From a virus: a stretch of DNA of 35,581 nt. Where the stretch lies: positions 1 to 35,581 of the IMG/VR virus record IMGVR_UViG_3300031857_000649; one strand, 5' to 3'. The position numbers were made by a program, and so were the translations under genes. The notes beneath the pieces were generated by a model, which worked only from the letters and a program-made list of their open reading frames with translations, had not been told where the DNA came from and did not search any database. The first letter of the stretch is position 1. Each line of letters begins with the position of its first letter. Of the stretch, positions 1 to 6,924 are shown in pieces.

Positions 1-19
1 CTATTTTAGCACCTGTCAT
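1..19 (-). CDS. Start of a further operon gene, cut by the window edge
   Basis: An ATG at 19-17 overlaps the TAA stop of the upstream glycosyltransferase by one base (TAATG). The frame stays open to the edge and reads MTGAKI. The coupling matches that of the neighbouring genes, so another member of the glycan operon probably begins here. Six codons give no clue to function. Confidence 0.4.
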
Positions 20-870
20 TATATTAAAACTATTTGTTTGGTTAGTTTATTCCAATTACCGAAAGATACAAAGGATTTTTCAGATTTCCAAGTCCATTCG
101 GAAAAATCTTCTAAATTTATTTTAAACCTATTTTTAGCGATTTCTTTATACATCTTTCGATATTCATCTGAAAACGAATAGTGTTCTCCTACATTTGCAA
201 CTGCTCTTATTCTATCTGCACAAGTGCTATCCCATTTAAAGTGATGTACCTGCGTAAATCCCCTTTCTACCGGATATCTTAAAGGGTGATTCCAACCTTG
301 CCATTTCCAAGTCGTTTGCCCTTCAATCAAAGCATAATGTTGTCCAGGAGTTAAATGAATTCTACCTTTCATTAGAGTAACTTTATTTGGACACGCTCCA
401 CTTAAAGGATATCTAAAAAATGAACTAATAGGAAATGATTTCCATAAATCAGTATCACCATTTACTATTGGAAATTCACCCCCTTCACCAATTTTATCTA
501 TAAATCCACCAGTTACAAATTCCCAACCATTTTCTTCACACTCTTCTATAATAGAACCAATATCATCCCAATATAATTGCAATTCATCATCATCTGATAC
601 TATCCACCAATCATTTGGATAAATGGATTTAATTTCATTATAGAAATCAGTTACCGCTTCCCAGTTAAATACTTTTTCTTTTCTTTCATGATAAACACAA
701 CCAAATTCCTCTGCAATTTCTCTTGCCTCTTCAAATGATTTTTTATTATCCGCATTTGTGGAATAGTAATTAACCAAATGTATTTCACTCACATCTTTTT
801 TGTAATGTGATAACATTTGTCTCAAAGTATTTGTTCTATACCCTGTGACTGTAACTAATTTAGGTTTCAT
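19..870 (-). CDS. Glycosyltransferase, GT-A/GT2-like
   Basis: This 283-residue soluble protein is probably a nucleotide-sugar-dependent glycosyltransferase. The N-terminus (VTVTGYRTNTLRQML) has the feel of a GT-A fold opening strand followed by a helix. An acidic DDDE cluster follows at residues 93-96, after the hydrophobic WWIV strand, where GT-A enzymes place the metal-binding DxD. A Trp/His-rich C-terminal half (WKWQGWNHP, HHFKWD) could form the acceptor site. No membrane segment is visible. Its ATG overlaps the epimerase stop by 4 bases (ATGA), so it belongs to the fibre/glycan operon. The donor sugar and acceptor cannot be read from sequence. I infer modification of a virion protein from the context; a role in host surface glycan modification is the alternative. 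Confidence 0.7.
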   Translation of the reverse strand: MKPKLVTVTGYRTNTLRQMLSHYKKDVSEIHLVNYYSTNADNKKSFEEAREIAEEFGCVYHERKEKVFNWEAVTDFYNEIKSIYPNDWWIVSDDDELQLYWDDIGSIIEECEENGWEFVTGGFIDKIGEGGEFPIVNGDTDLWKSFPISSFFRYPLSGACPNKVTLMKGRIHLTPGQHYALIEGQTTWKWQGWNHPLRYPVERGFTQVHHFKWDSTCADRIRAVANVGEHYSFSDEYRKMYKEIAKNRFKINLEDFSEWTWKSEKSFVSFGNWNKLTKQIVLI

Positions 871-1709
871 AAACTATCTATATATTCCTTTAATCTATCT
901 TTCGGAAACCAACCTAATCTCCTAACTTCATCATCTTTTCTTCTGACAATCGAGTATCCTCCCGAAACATCTACTATCTTTTCAACTTTTATATTTGGGA
1001 ATCTTTCTTCAAACATTTTATAGACCTGATGCACACTATAAGAAATATCATTGCCCAATTCCCACCCATTACGATTTATCTCTTTTGTTTTAATAAGTTT
1101 AATTAAACCAATAATCGTATCATCGATATGTGTAAATGGTTTCAAATGTGTTCCTAAGTTATGATAAGTTATAGGTAAATTATTATTTATTTGATTTCTC
1201 CATCTTCCTAATAATGCTGCCATGTGTGATTCAACTAATTCACCTGGCCCATATACATTATATAATCTTACTATTGTTATATCAACTCCTAATCCATCTC
1301 TATAAAAACGGCATAACTCTTCACCCATTCTTTTTGATGTTGAATATGGTGAAATAGAATGGTGAATAGATGATGAACTTGCGAATATTACTTTACACCC
1401 ATTTCTTTTAGCATATTCTAAAACACTTTTTGTACCATCTACATTAGTTGAAAATGTATAGTTTTGATTCTCGTATGATAGCCAAACTCTACTAAATGAT
1501 GCTAAATGATAAATCCAATCATAAGGTTTATCACTTATATTTTCCATTGCTCTCACATCACCTCCAACAAATTTAGCACCTTCTGCTATTTTTGCTTCTC
1601 TTCCGATATAGTGATTATCTACTATATGAACCTCATGCCCTTCCTCTAATAATCTCTTACATAATGCATGCCCTATAAATCCACACCCACCTGTAACTAA
1701 TATTTTCAT
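867..1709 (-). CDS. NAD-dependent sugar epimerase/dehydratase (extended SDR)
   Basis: This 280-residue Rossmann-fold enzyme belongs to the extended short-chain dehydrogenase family that converts nucleotide sugars, such as UDP- or GDP-sugar 4-epimerases, dehydratases and reductases. It shows the NAD-binding GGCGFIG at residues 7-13, an acidic D31 at the end of strand 2 (typical of NAD rather than NADP preference), a catalytic Ser cluster at 111-114 and the YxxxK pair Y122/K126. RLYNVYGPGE near 148-157 is the usual family motif after the active site. At 280 residues it is slightly short for the family (about 310-340) but looks intact. It overlaps the methyltransferase upstream and the glycosyltransferase downstream by 4 bases each. 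It probably supplies a modified sugar donor to the operon's transferases. The exact substrate cannot be assigned. Confidence 0.88.
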   Translation of the reverse strand: MKILVTGGCGFIGHALCKRLLEEGHEVHIVDNHYIGREAKIAEGAKFVGGDVRAMENISDKPYDWIYHLASFSRVWLSYENQNYTFSTNVDGTKSVLEYAKRNGCKVIFASSSSIHHSISPYSTSKRMGEELCRFYRDGLGVDITIVRLYNVYGPGELVESHMAALLGRWRNQINNNLPITYHNLGTHLKPFTHIDDTIIGLIKLIKTKEINRNGWELGNDISYSVHQVYKMFEERFPNIKVEKIVDVSGGYSIVRRKDDEVRRLGWFPKDRLKEYIDSL

Positions 1710-2461
1710 TTCCTTCTTATTAAAGTTAATCCAGTTGAAGATGGTTTATTTTTCACAATACCATGATTAAAAAGATTAAACACTTCCCATTTATCAGAAT
1801 CTATTTCTTTTGCCAATTGTATAGGCCCACTCCAATCATCATGTTCATTTCTATCTTTAACTTCTTGCGTTACAATAAACTTATCATGATATTTTGGGTC
1901 GGTATCATGCATTGATATAATTCCATTCTCACTCATTATCTGAGAATATAAATCAAAATCCTCTTTTACATTTTCATAAGAATGTCCGGCATCGATGTGA
2001 AGATAATCTATTTTAATATCTTGCAATACAAAGAAATCATAAAACGCCTCTTCGGTAGTTGAATTTATGATTCTAGGATGAAATGTTCTTCTGAAAAAGG
2101 ATTCTTCTGCAAACCAATCTACAACTCCTCCGATGCCATTCATAGCATCAACTATATAAGTTGAACCAATATCACCATAATTAAAATCAGGATTTCCTTC
2201 GAAGATGTTTTGTTTATGTAAATCGTATCGAGCCTGTGTCATTATGCGGGGAATAAACCCACCACCACTACCTAAACATACACACACTTTGGCTCTCATA
2301 TATTGAATCAGAGAGTAGATAATTAATCCATCTCCTAAATGAGTATCAGTAGCTCCATGAGACCAACGATATGGTACAGGATTTGTTTCCTCTTCACCTC
2401 TATAATCAAACTCTAAATTGTTTGTGAGGTATTTTTTTATGTAGTTTAAGTCTTGTAACAT
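1706..2461 (-). CDS. SAM-dependent methyltransferase, Methyltransf_24-like
   Basis: A 251-residue class I methyltransferase-like protein. VCLGSGGGFIPRIM is a glycine-rich SAM-binding motif I. Later, DYLHIDAGHSYENVKEDF followed by ISMHDTD is the signature of the Methyltransf_24/CmcI-like family, in which the HID and HD acidic/histidine residues can bind a metal. Members often O-methylate sugars or small hydroxylated molecules. In this operon, methylating (capping) a glycan on a phage protein is a reasonable inference. The gene follows a 31-base gap after the GT-B-like glycosyltransferase and overlaps the epimerase by 4 bases. A TATAAATA octamer lies 40 bases upstream of the ATG (2501-2508, inside the preceding gene), but this may be chance in such AT-rich DNA. 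Confidence 0.75.
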   Translation of the reverse strand: MLQDLNYIKKYLTNNLEFDYRGEEETNPVPYRWSHGATDTHLGDGLIIYSLIQYMRAKVCVCLGSGGGFIPRIMTQARYDLHKQNIFEGNPDFNYGDIGSTYIVDAMNGIGGVVDWFAEESFFRRTFHPRIINSTTEEAFYDFFVLQDIKIDYLHIDAGHSYENVKEDFDLYSQIMSENGIISMHDTDPKYHDKFIVTQEVKDRNEHDDWSGPIQLAKEIDSDKWEVFNLFNHGIVKNKPSSTGLTLIRRK

Positions 2462-2492
2462 CTATTGAATATAATTATTCTAATCTATAAAA

Positions 2493-3488
2493 TTACAAAT
2501 TATTTATAAGATTTCCAACTTTTTCTACCCATTTATTTTTATCTGCAAATTGTAACAAATATTGTTTTAATTTGTTACATTCTTTTACTTTTTTATCATA
2601 AGGTGTATTGATTAATTCATTTACTAAATCATCAAAATCCTCCTTATTATTAACCCTATATTCATAGTTGCATTCTACACCCCAATCTTTATGTAAGATA
2701 GGTAACTTACCATAATTTACGGCATCAAATATTGAATACCCAAATGGTTCATTTTTATATGCTCCGTGAAATATTTGCCAACTTTTATCTACAAACCAAT
2801 TACGATGTATATTCATATCAAATTCATAGAACTTACATCTTTTGAAGTTATACATTTCCGATATATTGTAATAATCATATTTGTGAGTAAGAACTTTAGC
2901 CGAATGATTTGATAACCAATGTGGGTTTTTACGAGATTCAAAACGGGCTGCATATCCAATTGTATCAGAACACTCTTCTATCAATTTTCTATCTTCAGTA
3001 AATGTATAATAGTTCGGTATAGATATACATTCAAAATCATCTAATAGAGGTGAATGGTTCAATCCTATCCAAACTCTTTTTTTGCATTTTCTCAATAAAA
3101 GATTTTGCCAACTTAATTCAATTTTGGTTGGGTACATTTTAAAATCAGTACCGGAATCGGTTATATCCTTTGCGTATGCTTGAATAAAAATAGTATCCCA
3201 TTTATCTTGATATTCCATTAGATACTCTCTATGTGAATATGGTGGGTGTAAGAATATTATTCTACTACATTTATCTAATAACTCTTCTGTCTTTTTTGGA
3301 TTTTCTAATCGAAATGTATGAGGGATTGATATAGAAGATTCGATATGATTTGAACTTCGTTTGTTATCAATTATTAGGTGTACTTCTTCTGATAAAGTTG
3401 GTATAACTTCTCTAATAAAATTATTTACCCATATATCCCCGCCCCCTATTATTTGATTTCCAGCGGAAGTTGTAACCATTATTATCAT
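2493..3488 (-). CDS. Glycosyltransferase, GT-B/GT4-like
   Basis: A 331-residue protein with a GT-B outline. The N-terminus MVTTSAGNQIIGGGDIWVNNF resembles the nucleotide-fold opening of GT4 enzymes, where a GG loop sits near the acceptor. The C-terminal EPFGYSIFDAVNYGKLPIL matches the EPFG...EA..G.P motif that contacts the nucleotide-sugar phosphate and ribose, with a Asp in place of the usual second Glu. LHPPYSHREY lies between the two lobes. No signal peptide or membrane segment is seen. ATGs occur at codons 1 and 4; the first is only 8 bases after the previous stop and is kept. The gene is one of four transferases in the same transcript. Sugar and acceptor are unknown. Confidence 0.65.
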   Translation of the reverse strand: MIIMVTTSAGNQIIGGGDIWVNNFIREVIPTLSEEVHLIIDNKRSSNHIESSISIPHTFRLENPKKTEELLDKCSRIIFLHPPYSHREYLMEYQDKWDTIFIQAYAKDITDSGTDFKMYPTKIELSWQNLLLRKCKKRVWIGLNHSPLLDDFECISIPNYYTFTEDRKLIEECSDTIGYAARFESRKNPHWLSNHSAKVLTHKYDYYNISEMYNFKRCKFYEFDMNIHRNWFVDKSWQIFHGAYKNEPFGYSIFDAVNYGKLPILHKDWGVECNYEYRVNNKEDFDDLVNELINTPYDKKVKECNKLKQYLLQFADKNKWVEKVGNLINNL

Positions 3489-3496
3489 ACCTATAA

Positions 3497-4297
3497 TTAT
3501 ATAAATCTTTTAATAAAATCATCAAAATCTATATCATAATAATTACTTATTTTCCTATTAGTTTCATCATTAATTTTAGAACGCATTCTCTCTTTACAAT
3601 CCATTAAAAATCTTTCAGCATGGTCTTCTTGTTTCCTAGCTCTTTTATCGTATAGGTGATAAATTGGTGTCTGCTTGTAATTAATTATTTCATATCCCGC
3701 TTCGATACTTCGATACGTCAAATCTATTTCTTCAAATCCCCAGCATAATAATTTATCATACCCCACCTTATAGAGCCAATCAATTGTTGTAAAATGAAAC
3801 CCAGCTGCAATAGTTGATTTTCTATAATCTAAATCTGATTCAGCAAAATGAACAGTTACAAATGGAAAGTATCCTAATTTTTCCTTATTAAAATTATTGG
3901 TGTAGTGCCCATAACTTTTTTTAAATTCACCATACAATTGATATTCCGGTGGATATGCTGAAAGAATTGAATTTGGTTTTAATGTATTAATAAGTTGAGT
4001 GTCCCAATTTTTGTCAAATCTCATGTGAGAATCAATGCATAAGTAATACTTAAATGATGGCTCAATAAAATACGAAGCCATTGACCTAACCCAACAAATA
4101 TTAGAAAATTTTCTATAATCTACATTTACTAATGTAACTTGCGGTGGAAACAAATCCTGAAAAAACATATCTTGTTGTCTATCCTGATTGAATACAACAA
4201 TTTTAATATCGTTAGGATTTTCTGCTTTTTGAATCAAATCATAACAAGTTGGAATTATTTCCTTATCTAATCTACAAGCTATAAAAACGTAAATCAT
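3497..4297 (-). CDS. GT60-like (Skp1-type) GlcNAc transferase
   Basis: This 266-residue protein carries the landmark motifs of the GlcNAc domain (PF11397, family GT60), in order: a short first strand IYVFIACRLD, KAENPNDIKIVVFNQ, then CIDSHMRF at 87-94 with WD at 98-99 (the family's metal-binding IDSHMRF...WD), AYPPEY at 114-119, AAGFHFT at 164-170, GFEEIDLTYR at 187-196 and H214/Y216/R219 in HLYDKR. Eukaryotic members transfer GlcNAc to polypeptide hydroxyls; Dictyostelium and Toxoplasma Gnt1 modify hydroxyproline on Skp1 after a prolyl 4-hydroxylase acts. Here a prolyl hydroxylase-like gene lies two genes upstream in the same operon and a Pro-rich virion protein one gene before that. The family call rests on motifs recalled from memory. 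Specificity for hydroxyproline is inferred, and Ser/Thr would be an alternative acceptor. Confidence 0.8.
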   Translation of the reverse strand: MIYVFIACRLDKEIIPTCYDLIQKAENPNDIKIVVFNQDRQQDMFFQDLFPPQVTLVNVDYRKFSNICWVRSMASYFIEPSFKYYLCIDSHMRFDKNWDTQLINTLKPNSILSAYPPEYQLYGEFKKSYGHYTNNFNKEKLGYFPFVTVHFAESDLDYRKSTIAAGFHFTTIDWLYKVGYDKLLCWGFEEIDLTYRSIEAGYEIINYKQTPIYHLYDKRARKQEDHAERFLMDCKERMRSKINDETNRKISNYYDIDFDDFIKRFI

Positions 4298-5127
4298 CTA
4301 TGATACCATTCTCTTAAAAGGTTATAAAATACATTATCAGGAAATTCTTCTATGTTATGATTAGGAAAAGTTCCTTTTTTAAATTTTGTATCACATGAGT
4401 AATGTGCAAAAAAATGTTTACTTAAATCCAATTCGTTTTGATGTGGAAAATAAGTATTATCTTGCCCTAAACATTTTATTTGATTATTATGACACGCAAT
4501 TTGAAATGCCCACATTTGCATCCACCATCCAAAAGGAGTACCTAAATGCTTTCTTACTATTTCTAAACTTAAATCCAATACTTCATCCAAAATCTTTTTT
4601 AAAGTCTTTACTCTTATTAAAATTGGAACAAATCCACCATCCATAAATTGATGAATATCATGCTTTAAAAATGGTTCAACTATTCTATAATTTTCTTTAT
4701 CAGGTCTACTACATCTTATATGCCAATCTTCATAAAAATTACAAGTTATTACAGTATTCTCTTCTGGCAATACACCATCATATCTTCTTAATGGAATAAT
4801 ATCTGCATCTAATATACAAATTACTTCATTATCATAAAATCTATCTATTACCGATTTAAGTGCAAAAAATAAGTTACCAGCTGCAAAATGCGGATGGTTT
4901 TCAGATTCATCTAAAATTGAATGAATTCCTCTTACTATTTTATATGGGATTCTTAAATTCCAATCTATTTCCTTAACTACAAATTTATGATCATTTCTAT
5001 CAACAATTAATATTAATGATTCATAAAAAGATTTTACATCACCATATACCCATTGTTGAGCAAATTGAAAAAGACTTGTTTGCCACTTAAATAAGTTTGT
5101 TGGTGCGGCTACAGGTATTGTTATCAT
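4294..5127 (-). CDS. Glycosyltransferase-like protein with DAD metal motif
   Basis: A 277-residue protein with a GT-A character. A run of hydrophobic residues ends in the DxD motif D107-A-D109 (VICILDADIIPL), as in metal-dependent transferases. Other visible signatures are HPHFAAGNLFFAL at about 78-90, a GGFVPIL stretch after MD near 162 that resembles the acceptor-side turn of GT-A folds, and the Trp-rich GTPFGWWMQMWAFQIA. The first 14 codons overlap the end of the SGNH gene in another frame. The start at MITIPVAAPTNLF is kept because the first strand of the fold would begin there. The stop overlaps the GT60-like gene by 4 bases (ATGA). It probably acts on the same glycan. I cannot name a CAZy family. 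Confidence 0.6.
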   Translation of the reverse strand: MITIPVAAPTNLFKWQTSLFQFAQQWVYGDVKSFYESLILIVDRNDHKFVVKEIDWNLRIPYKIVRGIHSILDESENHPHFAAGNLFFALKSVIDRFYDNEVICILDADIIPLRRYDGVLPEENTVITCNFYEDWHIRCSRPDKENYRIVEPFLKHDIHQFMDGGFVPILIRVKTLKKILDEVLDLSLEIVRKHLGTPFGWWMQMWAFQIACHNNQIKCLGQDNTYFPHQNELDLSKHFFAHYSCDTKFKKGTFPNHNIEEFPDNVFYNLLREWYHR

Positions 5128-5752
5128 ATTCTGATATTAGTTCGTAAATTTTTTTAGCTATAATTTTGTATCCATTATGATTCGGATGAGTATCCCCATA
5201 ATCAGTAGATTGCCACACATAAGGAAATCTAAAATTATATTCCCATACGGATTGATTGAATTCTTTTTCATATTCAATAAGAATATCTTTCATTGTTAAA
5301 TCTTTTGCTAGAAATCTATCAAGTTTTAATTCTGATAAATCCTCATCTAATTCGTTTGAAAAACTTTTAGAAAATGAATTTATTAAAAAGTAATTATATC
5401 CTTCTAATAAACCTATAATTTCACCAATATCTCTTTTAGGGATTGATTCTCCTCTATATGGAAAACTTAACATAACAATTATTAAATCATTTTTTTCAAA
5501 ATAATTTTTATTTTCTTTTATTTTTTGAAGTATATCTAAATTTGAAAAATTACACCAACCAAAATTTACGAAAGGAATATTAAATAAATTTGCTAAATGT
5601 TTAGGCCAACCATTGCTAATTCTTAAATTATCTATAAATGAATTAGGAGAAATTACTTCTTTACAATGAATATCTAACTCAACTCCATGTCCAGCTGTCC
5701 AACTATCACCAAAGGCTATTAATCTAGTAGTATTATCTATTTGAAAACTCAT
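5087..5752 (-). CDS. SGNH/GDSL-type esterase-like hydrolase
   Basis: A 221-residue protein with an SGNH hydrolase layout. Block I is AFGDSWTAG (nucleophile S17, just after D16). NFGWCNFSN near 63-71 fits the oxyanion Gly block. DTHPNHNGY at 187-195 supplies the C-terminal Asp/His block (H189 or H192). Enzymes of this fold hydrolyse or transfer acyl groups, and in glycan operons they often add or remove O-acetyl groups. It overlaps the upstream dioxygenase by 20 bases and the downstream transferase by 41 bases, so it is tightly built into the fibre/glycan operon. O-acetylation or deacetylation of the phage glycan, or of host surface polysaccharide, are both plausible. There is no signal peptide. 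Confidence 0.72.
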   Translation of the reverse strand: MSFQIDNTTRLIAFGDSWTAGHGVELDIHCKEVISPNSFIDNLRISNGWPKHLANLFNIPFVNFGWCNFSNLDILQKIKENKNYFEKNDLIIVMLSFPYRGESIPKRDIGEIIGLLEGYNYFLINSFSKSFSNELDEDLSELKLDRFLAKDLTMKDILIEYEKEFNQSVWEYNFRFPYVWQSTDYGDTHPNHNGYKIIAKKIYELISEYDNNTCSRTNKLI

Positions 5753-6911
5753 AATCTAATAACTTATAGTGTACAAACATATTTCTATAATACTCTCCTT
5801 GAAATGCATCCCCCCTACCATGCTCACATTTTGCGGATTCATATAATACCATTTCACCTGGATTTAAGTAAACTTTATACCATTCACCATCATGCCCTTG
5901 TATATCTAGTGCCCAATCTTCCGAACCTTTCAGTTCTTTATCTACACACACAATTGATGATATGTGGTGTGTCTCTATTCTATCCCTATGAAATGATAAT
6001 CTTGCTCCTTTATTATAACTTCTTATTCCATAAATAAATGAAGGTTCAATATTTGCACCCGCCCATTCTTTATGAATATCTAATAATTCATTGTGCAATA
6101 ATCTTTTTAATTCAGGAACTGCTTCTACTGAAAGAATATCGGATGAATTTGATTCATTATCCGAAGGTATTATATTATCCTTTCCTTCAAATATTTCTTG
6201 TATTTTATTTTCCTTTACTTTATTATACATCTCCTGTATTATTTCCCAACTTTTTTGTGGAATTTTAATTTTTGAAAATCCATTAGATGTAAAAGTATGT
6301 AAATCTTTAAAATTTTTAAAAACGTACTGGCTTTTTTTAATTTCACCATTAGGTATTATACTTTTTTCTCTTATCCAAGCAGTTATAATATATTTTGTAC
6401 CTTCAATGACATCAGTTCCTTCGTGCAATGAATCTTCATATAACTTACCCTTTTTATCCATATTTTGCCAAATCACTGCCATACCTCTTTTTGGTGTGAA
6501 TTCTAAATCTAAATTTGGAAAATTAGTAGTACCCCCTTTAAAATTATCATTTAAATAAATCATAAATGTCCAAGCTCTATTTCCAGCTATTCCTATATGA
6601 TTGCTATCACTATCATTAAAGTAATCATAGTGTTTTCTAAAATACTGACCGACGTTATACATCTGCCCCTGCAATGGCTCCATATTCATTGTATCAATTT
6701 TCAGTTCAGCCGCGATTCTATCTCTAATTGAAGAAACTAATTTATCACAATTACATAGATTAGATGTACTACTTGTTCTAGAATCACTTACTATACTAGG
6801 GGTATCACCATAACCAACGACCGTACTTTTTTGGTTCTCTTTATCAATCAGTGATATTATATGATAACACTCTTCTTCACTCAAAAAATTATCAATTGTT
6901 CTTATTAACAT
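5733..6911 (-). CDS. Double-domain prolyl 4-hydroxylase-like 2OG-Fe(II) dioxygenase
   Basis: This 392-residue protein has two dioxygenase domains. Numbered from the ATG at 6911, domain 1 (about 1-185) begins like a prolyl 4-hydroxylase, with IDNFLSEEEC. It has the iron ligands H94-x-D96 (KHYDYF) and H163 and the 2-oxoglutarate lysine K173 (GTKYIITAW). GGTTNFPNL and GMAVIWQN match P4Hc. Domain 2 (about 285-390) has a second triad, H308-x-D310 and H364, with R376 in place of lysine, as in other 2OG oxygenase branches. A low-complexity linker joins them. An ATG at 6950 would add 13 residues but overlaps the upstream stop; 6911 leaves a 13-base gap and starts at the fold. The substrate is inferred to be proline in the adjacent Pro-rich virion protein. 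Free amino acids or other proteins are not excluded. Confidence 0.85.
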   Translation of the reverse strand: MLIRTIDNFLSEEECYHIISLIDKENQKSTVVGYGDTPSIVSDSRTSSTSNLCNCDKLVSSIRDRIAAELKIDTMNMEPLQGQMYNVGQYFRKHYDYFNDSDSNHIGIAGNRAWTFMIYLNDNFKGGTTNFPNLDLEFTPKRGMAVIWQNMDKKGKLYEDSLHEGTDVIEGTKYIITAWIREKSIIPNGEIKKSQYVFKNFKDLHTFTSNGFSKIKIPQKSWEIIQEMYNKVKENKIQEIFEGKDNIIPSDNESNSSDILSVEAVPELKRLLHNELLDIHKEWAGANIEPSFIYGIRSYNKGARLSFHRDRIETHHISSIVCVDKELKGSEDWALDIQGHDGEWYKVYLNPGEMVLYESAKCEHGRGDAFQGEYYRNMFVHYKLLDYEFSNR

Positions 6912-6924
6912 AAATCTTTGTTTT

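Noticed and set aside
5741-6558. Several plus-strand ORFs opposite the dioxygenase and its neighbour
   Set aside because: Low-complexity, Leu/Tyr-rich shadows in AT-rich DNA without leaders; the minus strand has full catalytic motifs.
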